From Hyphomicrobiales bacterium (lineage in GTDB: Bacteria > Pseudomonadota > Alphaproteobacteria > Rhizobiales > Rhizobiaceae), in contig UBPA01000004.1 of assembly GCA_900467185.1 (NCBI GenBank), positions 186,001 to 250,000 of the forward strand: a DNA stretch of 64,000 nt, given 5' to 3'. How positions within the stretch are numbered: position 1 is the first letter of the stretch; the number at the start of each line of letters is the position of its first letter. Made by a program: the position numbers and the translations under genes. This document shows positions 29,869 to 39,500 of the stretch, piece after piece. The notes below the pieces were generated by a model, which saw only the letters and a program-made list of their open reading frames with translations, did not search any database and was not told the DNA's origin.

Positions 29869-30351
29869 TTGAAAATCGGACTTTTTGCTGTCGGGCGCCT
29901 GAAAGCCGGCCCGGAGAAGGATCTTGCGGCGCGTTATCTCGACCGCTTCGCCAAGGCCGGCCCCGCGATCGGCCTTGAAGCTGGCCGAATGACGGAAATC
30001 GCCGAGAGCCGCGCTTCCTCCGGCGAGACCCGCAAGCGCGAGGAGGGCGCTCAGCTTCTGAAGTCGATCCCCGACGCGGGTCTCCTCATCCTTCTGGACG
30101 AACGCGGCAAACACCTGGACTCCCCCGACTTCGCCAACCTTATCGGTGGCTTTCGCGACCAGGGCAAACGCGACATGACCATCGCAATCGGCGGTGCCGA
30201 TGGTCTCGACCCCGAGCTGCACGCCCGCGCGGACGCCGTGATCTGCCTCGGTCGCCTGACATGGCCGCACCAGCTCGTGCGGATCCTGATTGCCGAACAG
30301 CTCTACCGTGCCGTCACCATCCTCTCCGGCCATCCCTATCATCGCGTCTGA
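29869..30351 (+). CDS. rlmH: 23S rRNA (pseudouridine1915-N3)-methyltransferase RlmH
   Basis: SPOUT methyltransferase acting on helix 69 of 23S rRNA. The 160 residues contain LILLDERGKHLDSPDFANLI, FAIGG-type turn AIGGADGLDP (SAM knot), and LTWPHQLVRILIAEQLYRAVTILSGHPYHR, the conserved ending. It begins with a TTG (MKIGLFAVGRLKAGPEKDL) that matches the family N-terminus; GGAGG is upstream at a slightly long distance. It follows rsfS and precedes the EnvC-like gene, as in many alphaproteobacteria. Confidence 0.97.
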   Translation: MKIGLFAVGRLKAGPEKDLAARYLDRFAKAGPAIGLEAGRMTEIAESRASSGETRKREEGAQLLKSIPDAGLLILLDERGKHLDSPDFANLIGGFRDQGKRDMTIAIGGADGLDPELHARADAVICLGRLTWPHQLVRILIAEQLYRAVTILSGHPYHRV

Positions 30352-30483
30352 CCGCTCCGACGGCGCCATCAACCTTGCGTCATCCGTCCACCCGGCCACG
30401 CGCCTGCCGCAATTGTGACAAAAGGCTTGTGCCTCTACTTCGCGCACAAGCTTCAGGCAAGGCGGACGACGGCAGATGGCGGG

Positions 30484-31929
30484 ATGACCAAACGGGGGCA
30501 GACGAGACGCGGGAAAGCCGGGGCAGGCGACCGGACGATGCCGCGTGGCCACAGCTTGCCGCGCGGTCTTCTGATCTCCACGCTCCTCACCGCCTTCGCG
30601 CCCGTCGCTCTGCCCGCTCACGCGCAGGAAGCCGAGCGCGGCGATCGCCCGGCAGCCTCAGCGCCCGAAGATCCCGCAGCCGCGCTTTCGCAGCGGCGCA
30701 ACAACACCCGCATCGAACTCGAAGCCCTGTCGAAGACGATCGGCCTCTCGCAGGAGCGCGCGCTCGCGCTCCAGTCCGAGATCGCCGACATCGAGAAGAC
30801 CAACGAATCCCTGCGGCAGGCGCTGGTGGAGTCCGCCGGCAAGCGCCAGGCCCTTGAACGGCAGATTGCCGATGGCGAGGGAAAGCTTGCCGATCTGCGC
30901 CTGCGCGAAGACACCGTGCACCAGTCGCTGAAGGCGCGCCGCGGCGTGCTGGCGGAGGTCCTCGCCGCTCTCCAGCGCATGGGCCGCAACCCGCCGCCGG
31001 CCCTGCTCGTCACGCCGGAAGACGCGCTCGGCTCCGTCCGCAGCGCCATTCTGCTTGGCGCGGTCGTGCCCGGCATTCGTCACGAGACGGAAAACCTCGC
31101 CGCCGACCTTCAGGCTCTGGCCGGCCTGCGCACCGAGATCGTCAGCCAGAAGCAGGCGCTCGGCAACGACATGACGGCCCGGCTCGAGGAAGAGCGGCGC
31201 ATGAACATGCTGGTGGCCGAGAAGGAAAAGCTCAAGGACCGCAACACGACCGAGCTTGCCGCGGAACGGCGCAAGGCCGAGCAGCTGGCCTCGCAGGCAA
31301 CGAGCCTGCAGGGCCTGATCGGCTCACTCGAGACCGAGATCGGCTCCGTGAGGGCCGCCGCGAACGCGGCGCGTGCCGAGGAGGAAGCCCGCGCGCGCCT
31401 GTCGGAAGCCGAACGCGAGGCCGCGCGCGCGCTGGCACGCAATGCGGTGCCCGACAAAAACCGCATTGCCCCGGCATATGAATTTTCCGAGTTGCAGAAG
31501 AAACTCGCCTTTCCCGTCGCCGGCTCCGTCCTGCGCCGCTACGGCGAAGACGACGGCACCGGGCATTCCTCGCAAGGCATGATGCTACGCACCGACGCCG
31601 GCGCGCTGGTCACGGCGCCCGCGGATGGATGGGTCATGTTCGCAGGCGTGTTCCGCAGCTACGGGCAGATGATCATCCTCAACCCGGGCGACGGCTATCT
31701 CGTTGTTTTGTCGGGGATGGAGACGGTCGCCGTCCAGCCGGGCCAGTTCGTCGTCGCCGGCGAGCCTCTCGGCCAGATGGGGGCGAAAAGAGTGGCGAGT
31801 GCTGCGGCTTTGGCGCTGGAAACAGATCGACCAACGCTTTACATTGAGTTCAGAAAAGACGGTAAACCGGTTGATTCTCGACCATGGTGGACCGCCTCAG
31901 ACACCGGAAAGGTACGAAATGATTCGTAG
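30484..31929 (+). CDS. EnvC-like murein hydrolase activator (degenerate LytM domain)
   Basis: Secreted or periplasmic coiled-coil protein of 481 residues related to EnvC, which activates amidases during cell separation. A signal sequence (LLISTLLTAFAPVALPAHAQ) precedes a long coiled coil at about residues 75-325 (many Glu/Arg/Leu heptads) and a C-terminal M23/LytM domain. In that domain the zinc residues are not seen: where a peptidase has HxxxD there is GHSSQGMML, and the HxH strand reads LVVLSG, so it is likely a non-catalytic activator. The start is uncertain between ATG 30484 and ATG 30538; the second puts the signal peptide close to residue 1. Its 3' end overlaps ctpA by 11 bases. Confidence 0.9.
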   Translation: MTKRGQTRRGKAGAGDRTMPRGHSLPRGLLISTLLTAFAPVALPAHAQEAERGDRPAASAPEDPAAALSQRRNNTRIELEALSKTIGLSQERALALQSEIADIEKTNESLRQALVESAGKRQALERQIADGEGKLADLRLREDTVHQSLKARRGVLAEVLAALQRMGRNPPPALLVTPEDALGSVRSAILLGAVVPGIRHETENLAADLQALAGLRTEIVSQKQALGNDMTARLEEERRMNMLVAEKEKLKDRNTTELAAERRKAEQLASQATSLQGLIGSLETEIGSVRAAANAARAEEEARARLSEAEREAARALARNAVPDKNRIAPAYEFSELQKKLAFPVAGSVLRRYGEDDGTGHSSQGMMLRTDAGALVTAPADGWVMFAGVFRSYGQMIILNPGDGYLVVLSGMETVAVQPGQFVVAGEPLGQMGAKRVASAAALALETDRPTLYIEFRKDGKPVDSRPWWTASDTGKVRNDS

Positions 31930-33241
31930 GGCTTCACTAGTTCTGGTCGGGGCGTTGATGGGCGCGACGGCGATGAGCGTCGTCTACTCCGCAGTCGTTC
32001 CGGCCGTTGCGGCCAATCCGTCCACCTATCGCGAACTGTCGATCTTCGGCGACGTCTTCGAGCGCGTCCGCGCCCAGTACGTCACGCCGCCGCAGGACGA
32101 TAAGCTGATCGAGAATGCCATCAACGGCATGCTTTCCTCTCTCGACCCGCATTCGAGCTACATGAATGCGACCGACGCGGAAGACATGCGCACCCAGACC
32201 AAGGGTGAGTTCGGCGGTCTCGGCATCGAAGTCACGATGGAAGACGAGCTGGTCAAGGTGACGAGCCCGATCGACGACACGCCTGCCGCCAAGGCCGGTG
32301 TTCTCGCCGGCGACTTCATTTCCAAGATCGATGGCCAGGACGTTCGCGGCCTGAAGCTCGAGGAAGCCGTCGACAAGATGCGCGGTGCCGTCGGCAAGCC
32401 GATCAAGCTGACCATCCTGCGCAAGGGTGCCGACAAGCCGATCGAGCTCACGATCGTGCGCGACGTCATCGCGGTGCGGGCCGTCAAGTCGCGCGTCGAA
32501 GGCGACGTGGGCTATGTCCGCGTCATCTCCTTCACGGAGAAGACCTATGACGACCTGAAGAATGCGATCGAGAAGATCAAGAAGGACGTGCCGGCCGACA
32601 AGCTGAAGGGCTACGTCCTCGACCTGCGCCTCAACCCGGGCGGTCTGCTCGACCAGGCGATCAACGTCTCCGACGCCTTCCTGGAGCGCGGCGAAGTGGT
32701 TTCCACCCGCGGCCGCAATGCCGACGAGACCCGCCGCTTCAACGCCACGCCGGGCGACCTGACGGACGGCAAGCCGGTCATCGTGCTCGTCAATGGCGGC
32801 TCGGCTTCGGCATCCGAAATCGTCGCCGGGGCCCTGCAGGACCTCAAGCGCGCCACCGTTCTCGGCACGCGGTCCTTCGGAAAGGGCTCCGTCCAGACCA
32901 TCATCCCGCTCGGCGAAGCCGGTGCGCTCCGCCTGACGACGGCGCTCTATTACACGCCGTCGGGCAAGTCGATCCAGGGCACGGGCATCTCGCCGGACAT
33001 CAAGGTCGAACAGCCTCTGCCCCCGGAACTTCTCGGCAAGGTGGAAAACACCAGCGAATCCAGCCTGCGCGGCCATATCCAGGGCCAGAACGAAACGCAG
33101 GAAGGCTCCGGCTCCGTCGCCTATGTTCCGCCGGAACCCAAGGACGACATCCAGCTGAACTATGCGCTGGACCTGCTGCGCGGCAAGAAGAGCGACCCGA
33201 GCTTCCCGGCCAACCCGCAGAAGGCCGAACTCGCACCGTAA
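31919..33241 (+). CDS. ctpA: C-terminal processing peptidase CtpA (S41 family)
   Basis: Periplasmic tail-specific serine protease, 440 residues, that trims or degrades envelope proteins. A hydrophobic N-terminal segment (LVLVGALMGATAMSVVYSAVV) acts as signal or anchor. A PDZ domain follows (about 95-180, GEFGGLGIEV through LRKG), then the S41 core with NGGSASASEIVAGALQDLK (nucleophile Ser 297) and GTRSFGKGSVQ (general base Lys 322). The ATG has GGAAAGG upstream. It overlaps the EnvC-like gene, an arrangement shared across Rhizobiales that suggests a common role in septal peptidoglycan turnover. A strong terminator follows. Confidence 0.97.
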   Translation: MIRRASLVLVGALMGATAMSVVYSAVVPAVAANPSTYRELSIFGDVFERVRAQYVTPPQDDKLIENAINGMLSSLDPHSSYMNATDAEDMRTQTKGEFGGLGIEVTMEDELVKVTSPIDDTPAAKAGVLAGDFISKIDGQDVRGLKLEEAVDKMRGAVGKPIKLTILRKGADKPIELTIVRDVIAVRAVKSRVEGDVGYVRVISFTEKTYDDLKNAIEKIKKDVPADKLKGYVLDLRLNPGGLLDQAINVSDAFLERGEVVSTRGRNADETRRFNATPGDLTDGKPVIVLVNGGSASASEIVAGALQDLKRATVLGTRSFGKGSVQTIIPLGEAGALRLTTALYYTPSGKSIQGTGISPDIKVEQPLPPELLGKVENTSESSLRGHIQGQNETQEGSGSVAYVPPEPKDDIQLNYALDLLRGKKSDPSFPANPQKAELAP

Positions 33242-33270
33242 GGGTCGAGGGATCGTTGCGACGACATTCG

Positions 33271-33302
33271 AACGCCGTCCGGTTTCCCCGGGCGGCGTTT
33301 TT
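33271..33302 (+). terminator. Rho-independent terminator of ctpA
   Basis: AACGCCGTCC with a complementary GGGCGGCGTT arm and five T; 30 bases after the stop. Confidence 0.85.
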
Positions 33303-33474
33303 GCGTGTAAGGCGTCGGTGACGCGCAAGCTTCAGCCGGTAACACGGTCGGCAGAGCCCGTGGCAGGGGACTGTGCTACCACGGGCGCGCCCGGCCCGAA
33401 TCGCTTGAGGGCAGGGCGAAAGACATCGCTGCGCTATCCGGTCGGGAGGTGCCAGCTACCAGTGCAGGACGACT

Positions 33475-34665
33475 TTGGGGACGGATCTCAACGCACCGCT
33501 TGGCCAGAACAGGCGACCGGCAAAGACAAGGACACGGCTTCGCAAGGGGCAGGTGGCGCTTGGTCTCTTCGCGGCGGCCATTGCCGGCGTGACGGTCTTC
33601 ACGCTGATGTCGCCCACGGGGCTTCTTCCGGCAAAGCCGGACGAGGTCGCCATCGTCCCGGCCGACCAGAAGCCCGAGGCGCCGACGCAGGATGCGGCGA
33701 CGGCAACGGCCCGGCCGGCACGCGAACCGTCGTCGTCGGGCGCGACCGTCAACCGAACGCTTCTCAACGACGGCAATGTGGTGACGACCTATTCCCCCGG
33801 ACAGCGCGGCAAGGACGGCCCCGCCATTATCGAGGTCGGTCCGGTGCGGGGACAGGATCCGCGCATGGCGTCACAGCCGAACGACCTCCTGCTGGAGGAC
33901 GCGCCCGGGGGCCGCCTGCCGGTCGTCGGACCGGATGGGCTGCGGCCGATGGATCAGTATGCACGGCCCTGGTCGGGCGCGCGCGGCACGCGGATCGCGC
34001 TCGTCGTCGGTGGACTGGGGCTGAGTCAGACGGGGACGCAGACCGCGATCCGCACGCTTCCCCCCGCTGCCACGCTCGCCTTTGCCGCCTCGGGCAACAG
34101 CCTCCAGCGCTGGATGCAGGAAGCACGGCGCACGGGCCACGAGATCCTGTTGCAGATCCCCTTCGAACCGTTCGACTACCCCGCGAACAATCCCGGCCCG
34201 CAGACCCTGCTGGTCGGGGATGGCGCCAAGCAGAACCTGGCACAGCTGCGCGACGCGCTCGGCAGGATCACCAACTATACCGGCGTCATGAACTTCCTCG
34301 GTGGCCGTTTCCTGTCCGACGCCGGCGCCCTCGAACCCGTGATGCGCGATCTTGGACGGCGCGGCCTGCTGTTCCTCGATGACGGCACCTCGGCACAGTC
34401 GCTCACATCGACGCTCGGCGACGCGCTCGACGTGCCCTATGCTTTCGGCGACGTCGTGGTGGATACCCAGCTCGACCGGACCGCCATTCTGCGCAAGCTC
34501 GACGATCTCGAGCGCATCGCCCGGCGCAACGGCACGGCGATCGGCACGGCATCCGCCTTCGACGAAAGCGTCTCGGCCATTGCGCAATGGATGGAAGAGG
34601 CGGAAAAGCGTGGCATCGAATTCGTCGGCGTCTCCGCGCTGGTGAAGGAGACGAAGAAAGACTGA
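33475..34665 (+). CDS. Divergent polysaccharide deacetylase family protein (YibQ-like)
   Basis: A 396-residue protein of the YibQ-type divergent polysaccharide deacetylase family. One membrane helix near residues 27-45 (VALGLFAAAIAGVTVFTLM) suggests an anchored periplasmic protein, with a Pro/Ala/Gln-rich linker to about residue 165 and then a NodB-like fold (RIALVVGGLGLSQTGTQTAI, LQIPFEPFDYP, NYTGVMNFLGGRFLSD). The Asp pair usual for metal deacetylases is not obvious, so enzyme activity is unproven. The TTG start yields MGTDLNAPLGQ, typical of rhizobial members; AGGAC is upstream. It lies between ctpA and rppH. Confidence 0.88.
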   Translation: MGTDLNAPLGQNRRPAKTRTRLRKGQVALGLFAAAIAGVTVFTLMSPTGLLPAKPDEVAIVPADQKPEAPTQDAATATARPAREPSSSGATVNRTLLNDGNVVTTYSPGQRGKDGPAIIEVGPVRGQDPRMASQPNDLLLEDAPGGRLPVVGPDGLRPMDQYARPWSGARGTRIALVVGGLGLSQTGTQTAIRTLPPAATLAFAASGNSLQRWMQEARRTGHEILLQIPFEPFDYPANNPGPQTLLVGDGAKQNLAQLRDALGRITNYTGVMNFLGGRFLSDAGALEPVMRDLGRRGLLFLDDGTSAQSLTSTLGDALDVPYAFGDVVVDTQLDRTAILRKLDDLERIARRNGTAIGTASAFDESVSAIAQWMEEAEKRGIEFVGVSALVKETKKD

Positions 34666-34718
34666 ACAGACCCCCGTGCGCGCTGCAGGACAGCCGCAAC
34701 ACGTCTTGAGGATAAACG

Positions 34719-35267
34719 ATGAGCAAGACCGGCAGACACGTTCCCCTCCGCGCCGAGGACCTCCCCTACCGGCCCTGCGTCGGCATCATGGTGCTGAACA
34801 GCCAGGGCCTCGTCTGGGCGGGGCGTCGCATTCCGCTCGGAAACTCCGAATATGACGGATCGGGCCAGCTCTGGCAGATGCCGCAGGGCGGCATCGACAA
34901 GGGCGAGGACCCGCTGGAGGCGGCAAAACGCGAACTTTACGAGGAAACGGGCATGCGCAGCATATCGCTGCTGATGGAGGCCCCGGACTGGATCAATTAC
35001 GACCTGCCAGCCCATCTGATCGGCATCGGCCTGAAGGGCAAGTTTCGCGGCCAGACCCAGCGCTGGTTCGCCTTCCGCTTCGACGGCGATGACAGCGAGA
35101 TCGCCATCAACCCGCCGCCGGGCGGGCACGAGCCGGAATTCGAGGAATGGGCGTGGAAGCCGATGACCGACCTTCCCGGCCTCATCGTCTCCTTCAAGCG
35201 CCAAGTCTACGATACCGTGGTCGCCACCTTCGCACATCTGACAACGGCAACGGGCGAAAAAGGCTGA
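34719..35267 (+). CDS. rppH: RNA pyrophosphohydrolase RppH
   Basis: Nudix hydrolase of 182 residues that removes pyrophosphate from 5' ends of mRNA and starts their decay. The Nudix box [22 protein letters not shown] is complete, and [10 protein letters not shown] and [11 protein letters not shown] are typical RppH. TTGAGGA lies ahead of the ATG. The last gene of the long plus-strand housekeeping run. Confidence 0.96.
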   Translation: MSKTGRHVPLRAEDLPYRPCVGIMVLNSQGLVWAGRRIPLGNSEYDGSGQLWQMPQGGIDKGEDPLEAAKRELYEETGMRSISLLMEAPDWINYDLPAHLIGIGLKGKFRGQTQRWFAFRFDGDDSEIAINPPPGGHEPEFEEWAWKPMTDLPGLIVSFKRQVYDTVVATFAHLTTATGEKG

Positions 35268-35320
35268 ACCTGCCCGCGCAACGGCCGCCGATGGTCGTGC
35301 GGTGGAGCCGGTCGGAGAAA

Positions 35321-35348
35321 GGATGCGGCGAAAATCTCCGCCGCATCC
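35321..35348. terminator. Terminator hairpin between rppH and bfr
   Basis: Perfect 10-bp stem GGATGCGGCG/CGCCGCATCC with loop AAAATCTC in the convergent gap. The best T run is on the minus strand, so it mainly serves bfr. Confidence 0.6.
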
Positions 35349-35363
35349 GCTAAAAAGCCGGTA

Positions 35364-35867
35364 TCAGGCGTCTTCGCTGCCGACTTCGGCCTTGTCGGCA
35401 GAGGCGGCGTTCAGCTGGCCGTACTTCTCAGGACCGATCGTATTGAACAGCTGCAGCTGCGTTTCGAGGAAGTCGATATGGCCTTCCTCATCGATCAGCA
35501 GCTGTTCGAACAGCTTCATGGAGACGTAGTCGCCGGCCGCATGACAGATATCGCGCGATTCCTTGTAGGACGTGCGGGCGTCGTATTCGCCGGCAAGATC
35601 CGCTTCGAGGACTTCCTTGACGTTCTGCCCGATGCGCAGCGGACCGACCGTCTGCAGATTGGGATGGCCGTCGAGGAAGATGATGCGCGCGATGATTTTG
35701 TCGGCGTGATGCATTTCCTCGATGGATTCGGCCCGTTCCTTCTTGGCCAGGAGCGTGTAGCCCCAGTCCTCGAGCAGCCGGAAGTGAAGCCAGTACTGGT
35801 TGACAGCTCCGAGTTCGAGATAAAGGGCCTCGTTAAGCCGCTCTATGACCCTTGTGTCGCCTTTCAA
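35364..35867 (-). CDS. bfr: Bacterioferritin
   Basis: Haem-containing iron storage ferritin, 24-mer cage in the cytosol. Counting from the TTG start, the family residues fall in their textbook places: Glu 18, Glu 51, His 54 at the ferroxidase centre and Met 52 as haem ligand. That numbering is why I reject the ATG 24 bases upstream; AGGAG also stands eight bases before the TTG. The product has 167 residues, with a 9-10 residue acidic tail ([10 protein letters not shown]) beyond the usual length. It overlaps bfd by 35 bases and is translated from the same message, so iron loading and release are co-expressed under the Irr-type site upstream. Confidence 0.95.
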   Translation of the reverse strand: MKGDTRVIERLNEALYLELGAVNQYWLHFRLLEDWGYTLLAKKERAESIEEMHHADKIIARIIFLDGHPNLQTVGPLRIGQNVKEVLEADLAGEYDARTSYKESRDICHAAGDYVSMKLFEQLLIDEEGHIDFLETQLQLFNTIGPEKYGQLNAASADKAEVGSEDA

Positions 35868-36144
35868 GATCCGCTCTCCTGTTTTCTTCATGGAAATTTT
35901 TGAGACGGGTCATGAAATCAAATATTTGGTCATCCGTCGAGTGCCGCAGGGCGTGATAGCGCTCGGTGGTCCGGATAATCAGATCGACGACATTCGGGAA
36001 ACAGCCGCAGCAGCGGCCGCGCTTCGCCATGGCATGATACACCTTCGCAGGCACGATCAGCTGCCAACAGTCCTCGTCCAGAAGGGCGTTGATCGTGTCC
36101 TCGATCTCCTTTTCGGAGATGAAATTGCAACTGCAAACCAGCAT
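35833..36144 (-). CDS. bfd: Bacterioferritin-associated ferredoxin
   Basis: [2Fe-2S] protein that docks on bacterioferritin to reduce and release iron. The 103-residue product starts [10 protein letters not shown] with the CxC pair at 4 and 6; the second pair is in RGRCCGCFP (Cys 45 and 48). The spacing between pairs is 38 residues, longer than the roughly 31 of E. coli Bfd, and the C-terminal 35 residues (Arg-rich) are an extension. It is first in the bfd-bfr transcript. The reading overlaps bfr by 35 bases. Assignment rests on the cysteine pattern plus location. Confidence 0.9.
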   Translation of the reverse strand: MLVCSCNFISEKEIEDTINALLDEDCWQLIVPAKVYHAMAKRGRCCGCFPNVVDLIIRTTERYHALRHSTDDQIFDFMTRLKNFHEENRRADLERRHKGHRAA

Positions 36145-36182
36145 GACGTCTTGCCTGTTTTCGCATCTTCGCTGAGGCCAGC

Positions 36183-36210
36183 AGTAAACAAACAAGATAA
36201 TTGGTGTCAA
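36183..36210 (-). promoter_or_regulatory. bfd-bfr promoter
   Basis: Minus strand: consensus TTGACA and TTTACT with a 16-base spacer, about 40 bases before the bfd ATG. Confidence 0.65.
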
Positions 36211-36240
36211 GAAAAAACCCCGTGAGAAGAGCGGGTCTAG

Positions 36241-36257
36241 TTTAGAACAATTCCAAA
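36241..36257 (-). promoter_or_regulatory. Iron control element (Irr box)
   Basis: TTTAGAACAATTCCAAA matches the rhizobial ICE consensus TTTAGAA-N3-TTCTAAA at 13 of 14 defined positions. It sits 30 bases upstream of the -35 of bfd-bfr. Irr is known to control iron-storage genes in Rhizobiales; repression under iron limitation is the likely effect here. Confidence 0.75.
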
Positions 36258-36561
36258 GAGATAGAAGAAGAGAAACGCAGGTTGGATGTTCGGCTGTCGG
36301 CTCATGCGCGTGGCATGAGAGCAAGGCGCCCCCTAACCTTTGCAAGCGGGTCGGCAAGGCGAAAAGTCGGCTCCAGACACTTGCACATGCCTTCGCGCCC
36401 GGAGGCTGCCAGCCGATCGCGTGACATCCGTACCACCTTCCCAACGGGAGCAGTTTCACGAAAGCCCGGGCGTCTTCGGACGCGCTCTTCGGCCACCGCG
36501 GACAAGGCAAACAATGATGTGCGAACCGTCTAAAATAAAGATGTGGACGTGCATTTTCGAC

Positions 36562-36587
36562 GGCCGGCGCACCGCCGAAAACCGGCC
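36562..36587 (-). terminator. Possible terminator of the imuA-imuB-dnaE2 operon
   Basis: Six-bp stem GGCCGG/CCGGCC with a 14-base loop, starting at the dnaE2 stop. No U tract. Confidence 0.35.
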
Positions 36588-39500
36588 TCAGTGAAAATTC
36601 CGGCCCTTCGGCATGACCTGCGCCGTCTCCATGAGGCCGGACCTGATTCGCGCTTCGCGGCGCGCGCGCTCCCGCTGGGCCTGATCCACCGCATTGCCCT
36701 TCTGCCGCTGGTCCACGGTCGGACGCAGCACCTCGTCCGCCCGTTCGTTGACGGCAAAGCGCCGGGCCTCGCCTTTCAGGAGACCCAGGGCCTCGGTCAT
36801 GTCCTCGAGGCGCTCCGCAACGACATGGATGACGCCGTTCTGGCTTTGCAGGCGGCCGGTGACCTTGACCAGCCTTGCCCCCATGACGACGGCTCGGAAC
36901 GTCTCGAAAACGGCCTTCCAAACGATGATGTTGGCAACGCCCGTCTCGTCCTCCAGCGTCATGAAGATCACGCCCTTGGCGGACCCCGGCCGCTGCCGCA
37001 CGAGAACGAGGCCCGCCACCGTGACGCGTCGCCCGGGACGCAGGCCCGACAGCCCGCGGCTCGCCACCACGCCGTCCCGCGCGAAGGCCTCCCGCATGAA
37101 GGAGACCGGATGCGCCTTCAGCGACAGGGACAGCGCCCGGTAATCGTTGACCACCTCCTCGCCGGCCGGCATGGTCGGCAGGCTCATGGCCGGATCCGCC
37201 CGGAGGTCCGCCTCCCCCGCCGCGGCAAAGAGCGGCAGGCGCTCGGCCGGTGCCCGCTCGTCGAGCGCCTTGATCGCCCAGAGCGCCCGGCGACGATCGA
37301 GCCCGATCGAACCGAAGGCATCCGCATCCGCCAGCCGCTCCAGCACGCTGCGCGTCAGCCCGGATCGCAGCCAGAGATCGTAGATCGAGACATAGCCCGC
37401 ACCCCGGCCGGCCACGAGCCGCGCCATGTCGTCCTCCCGCAGGCCCTTCACCAGCCGGAAGCCGAGACGGACGGCATAGCTGGTGCGGATGACGGTGCGC
37501 ATCTCGCGATGCCGGGAATCGATCGCCCGGCGGTCGAAGGCGCTTCGTCGCGCGCCGTCCGCATCGTCCCGCTCGCCGCCTTCCAGAATCGTCTCCCAGT
37601 CGGAGCGGTTGATATCGACGGCCCGCACCTGCACCCCGTGCTCGCGGGCGTCGCGCACCAGCTGCGCCGGCGCGTAGAACCCCATGGGCTGGGCGTTGAG
37701 CAGCGCCGCGCAGAACACATCGGGATAGAAGGTCTTGAACCAGCAGGAGGCATAGACGAGCAGGGCGAAGGAGGCCGCATGGCTTTCGGGAAAGCCGTAT
37801 TCGCCAAACCCCTTGATCTGGTTGAAGCAGCGGACGGCGAAATCGCGGCTGTAATTGTTGGCGACCATGCCCTCGATCATCTTGGTCTCGAAATTCGCGA
37901 CCAGCCCGGACCGCCGGAAGGTGGCCATGGCGCGTCGCAGCTGGTCGGCTTCAGCCGCCGAGAAACGGGCGGCCGTCATCGCGATCTGCATCGCCTGCTC
38001 CTGAAACAGGGGCACGCCCAGCGTCCGCTCCAGCACCGCCTTCAGCTCCAGGCTCTCATAGGGGATCGCCTCGCCCCGCAACCTCGCCTCCCGGCGCTTG
38101 AGATAGGGATGCACCATATCGCCCTGGATCGGCCCCGGCCGCACGATCGCCACCTCGATGACGAGATCGTAGAACGCACGCGGTCTCAGCCGCGGCAGCA
38201 TGCTCATCTGCGCCCGGCTCTCGATCTGGAACACGCCCACCGTATCGGCCCGGCAGATCATGTCGTAGACCGGATTGTCGTCGTTCCCGTAGTCGAGCTC
38301 GGTGTCGTAGACCTGCGAGAGCAGCATCTGCTTGCCGTAATGCGTCTCCAGCATGCGAAACGCCTTGGCGAGACAGGTGAGCATGCCGAGCGCCAGCACG
38401 TCGACCTTGAGGATCTTCAGCGTATCCAGATCGTCCTTGTTCCACTCGATCATGTAGCGGCCGGGCATGGCCGTCGGCATGATCGGCACCACCTCGTCCA
38501 GGCGGTCCTTGGTGATGACGAAGCCGCCGACATGCTGGGAGAGATGCCGCGGCATATCCATCAGCCGCCCGGCATAGGTGAACATGCGCATGACGGTCGG
38601 GTCGGCGAGATCGAGCCCGGCTGCCTTTGCCTGCTCGTCGGTAAACGACGACGTCCACCAGCCCCAGATGGAGGCGGCGAGCGCCGTCTGCACATCCTCG
38701 GAAAAGCCGAACACCTTGGCCACCTCGCGCCCGGCCGAGCGCGCGCGATAGCTGATGGCCGCCGCCGCGATGCCGGCATGCTCCTTGCTATAGGTCTCGT
38801 AGATGAACTGGATCACCTCCTCGCGTCGGGCATGCTCGAAATCGATGTCGATATCCGGCGGCTCGTCGCGGTCCATCGACAGGAAGCGATCGAAGAGAAG
38901 GGTGAACTTGACCGGATCGACCTCCGTCACGTGCAGGCAGTAGCAGACGGAGGAATTGGCCGCGGATCCCCGACCCTGGCAGAGGATGCCCTTCGACCGC
39001 GCAAAGGCCACCAGCCGGTGGACGGTCAGAAAATAGGGCTCGTACTGCTTCTTATGGATCAGATCGAGCTCGTAGGCGATCTTCGTCTCCACGGCCTCCG
39101 GCACGCCGTGCGGATATCGCCGTGCGGCCCCTTCGCCCACCAGCCGTTCGAGCGTCTGTGCCGACGTCTCGCCGAGACCCGCCTCATCGGGATAATTGTG
39201 CTTCAGCTCGTCGAGCGTGAAATCGAGCGTCCGGAAGAATCGTTCGGTATGGGCGACCGCTTGCGGGTAGCGGCGGAAGATGCGGACCATCTCGCCCGGC
39301 GACTTGAGGAAGCGCTCGGCATTGGCCTGCAGCCGGAAGCCTGCCGCCGCGATCGTCACATGCTCGCGAATGGCCGTCATGACATCGGCCAGCGGGCGAT
39401 TGTCGGGGGAATGGTAGAGCACGTCGTTCGTGGCGATGAGACGGATACCCGTACTGTCGGCCAGCGCTGCGAGAGCTGCGAAATCCGGCTCATCGAACCC

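Larger units (their letters stand above)
36145..36587. other. bfd/dnaE2 intergenic region
   Basis: 443 bases with no convincing gene. The bfd-proximal 120 bases hold the promoter and the iron control element; from about 36258 to 36560 I see nothing beyond a few short non-protein-like readings on both strands. Confidence 0.6.

Noticed and set aside
36282-36594. Short plus- and minus-strand frames between bfd and dnaE2
   Set aside because: No ribosome sites, no recognisable composition or domain, and mutual overlap; nothing supports a gene.
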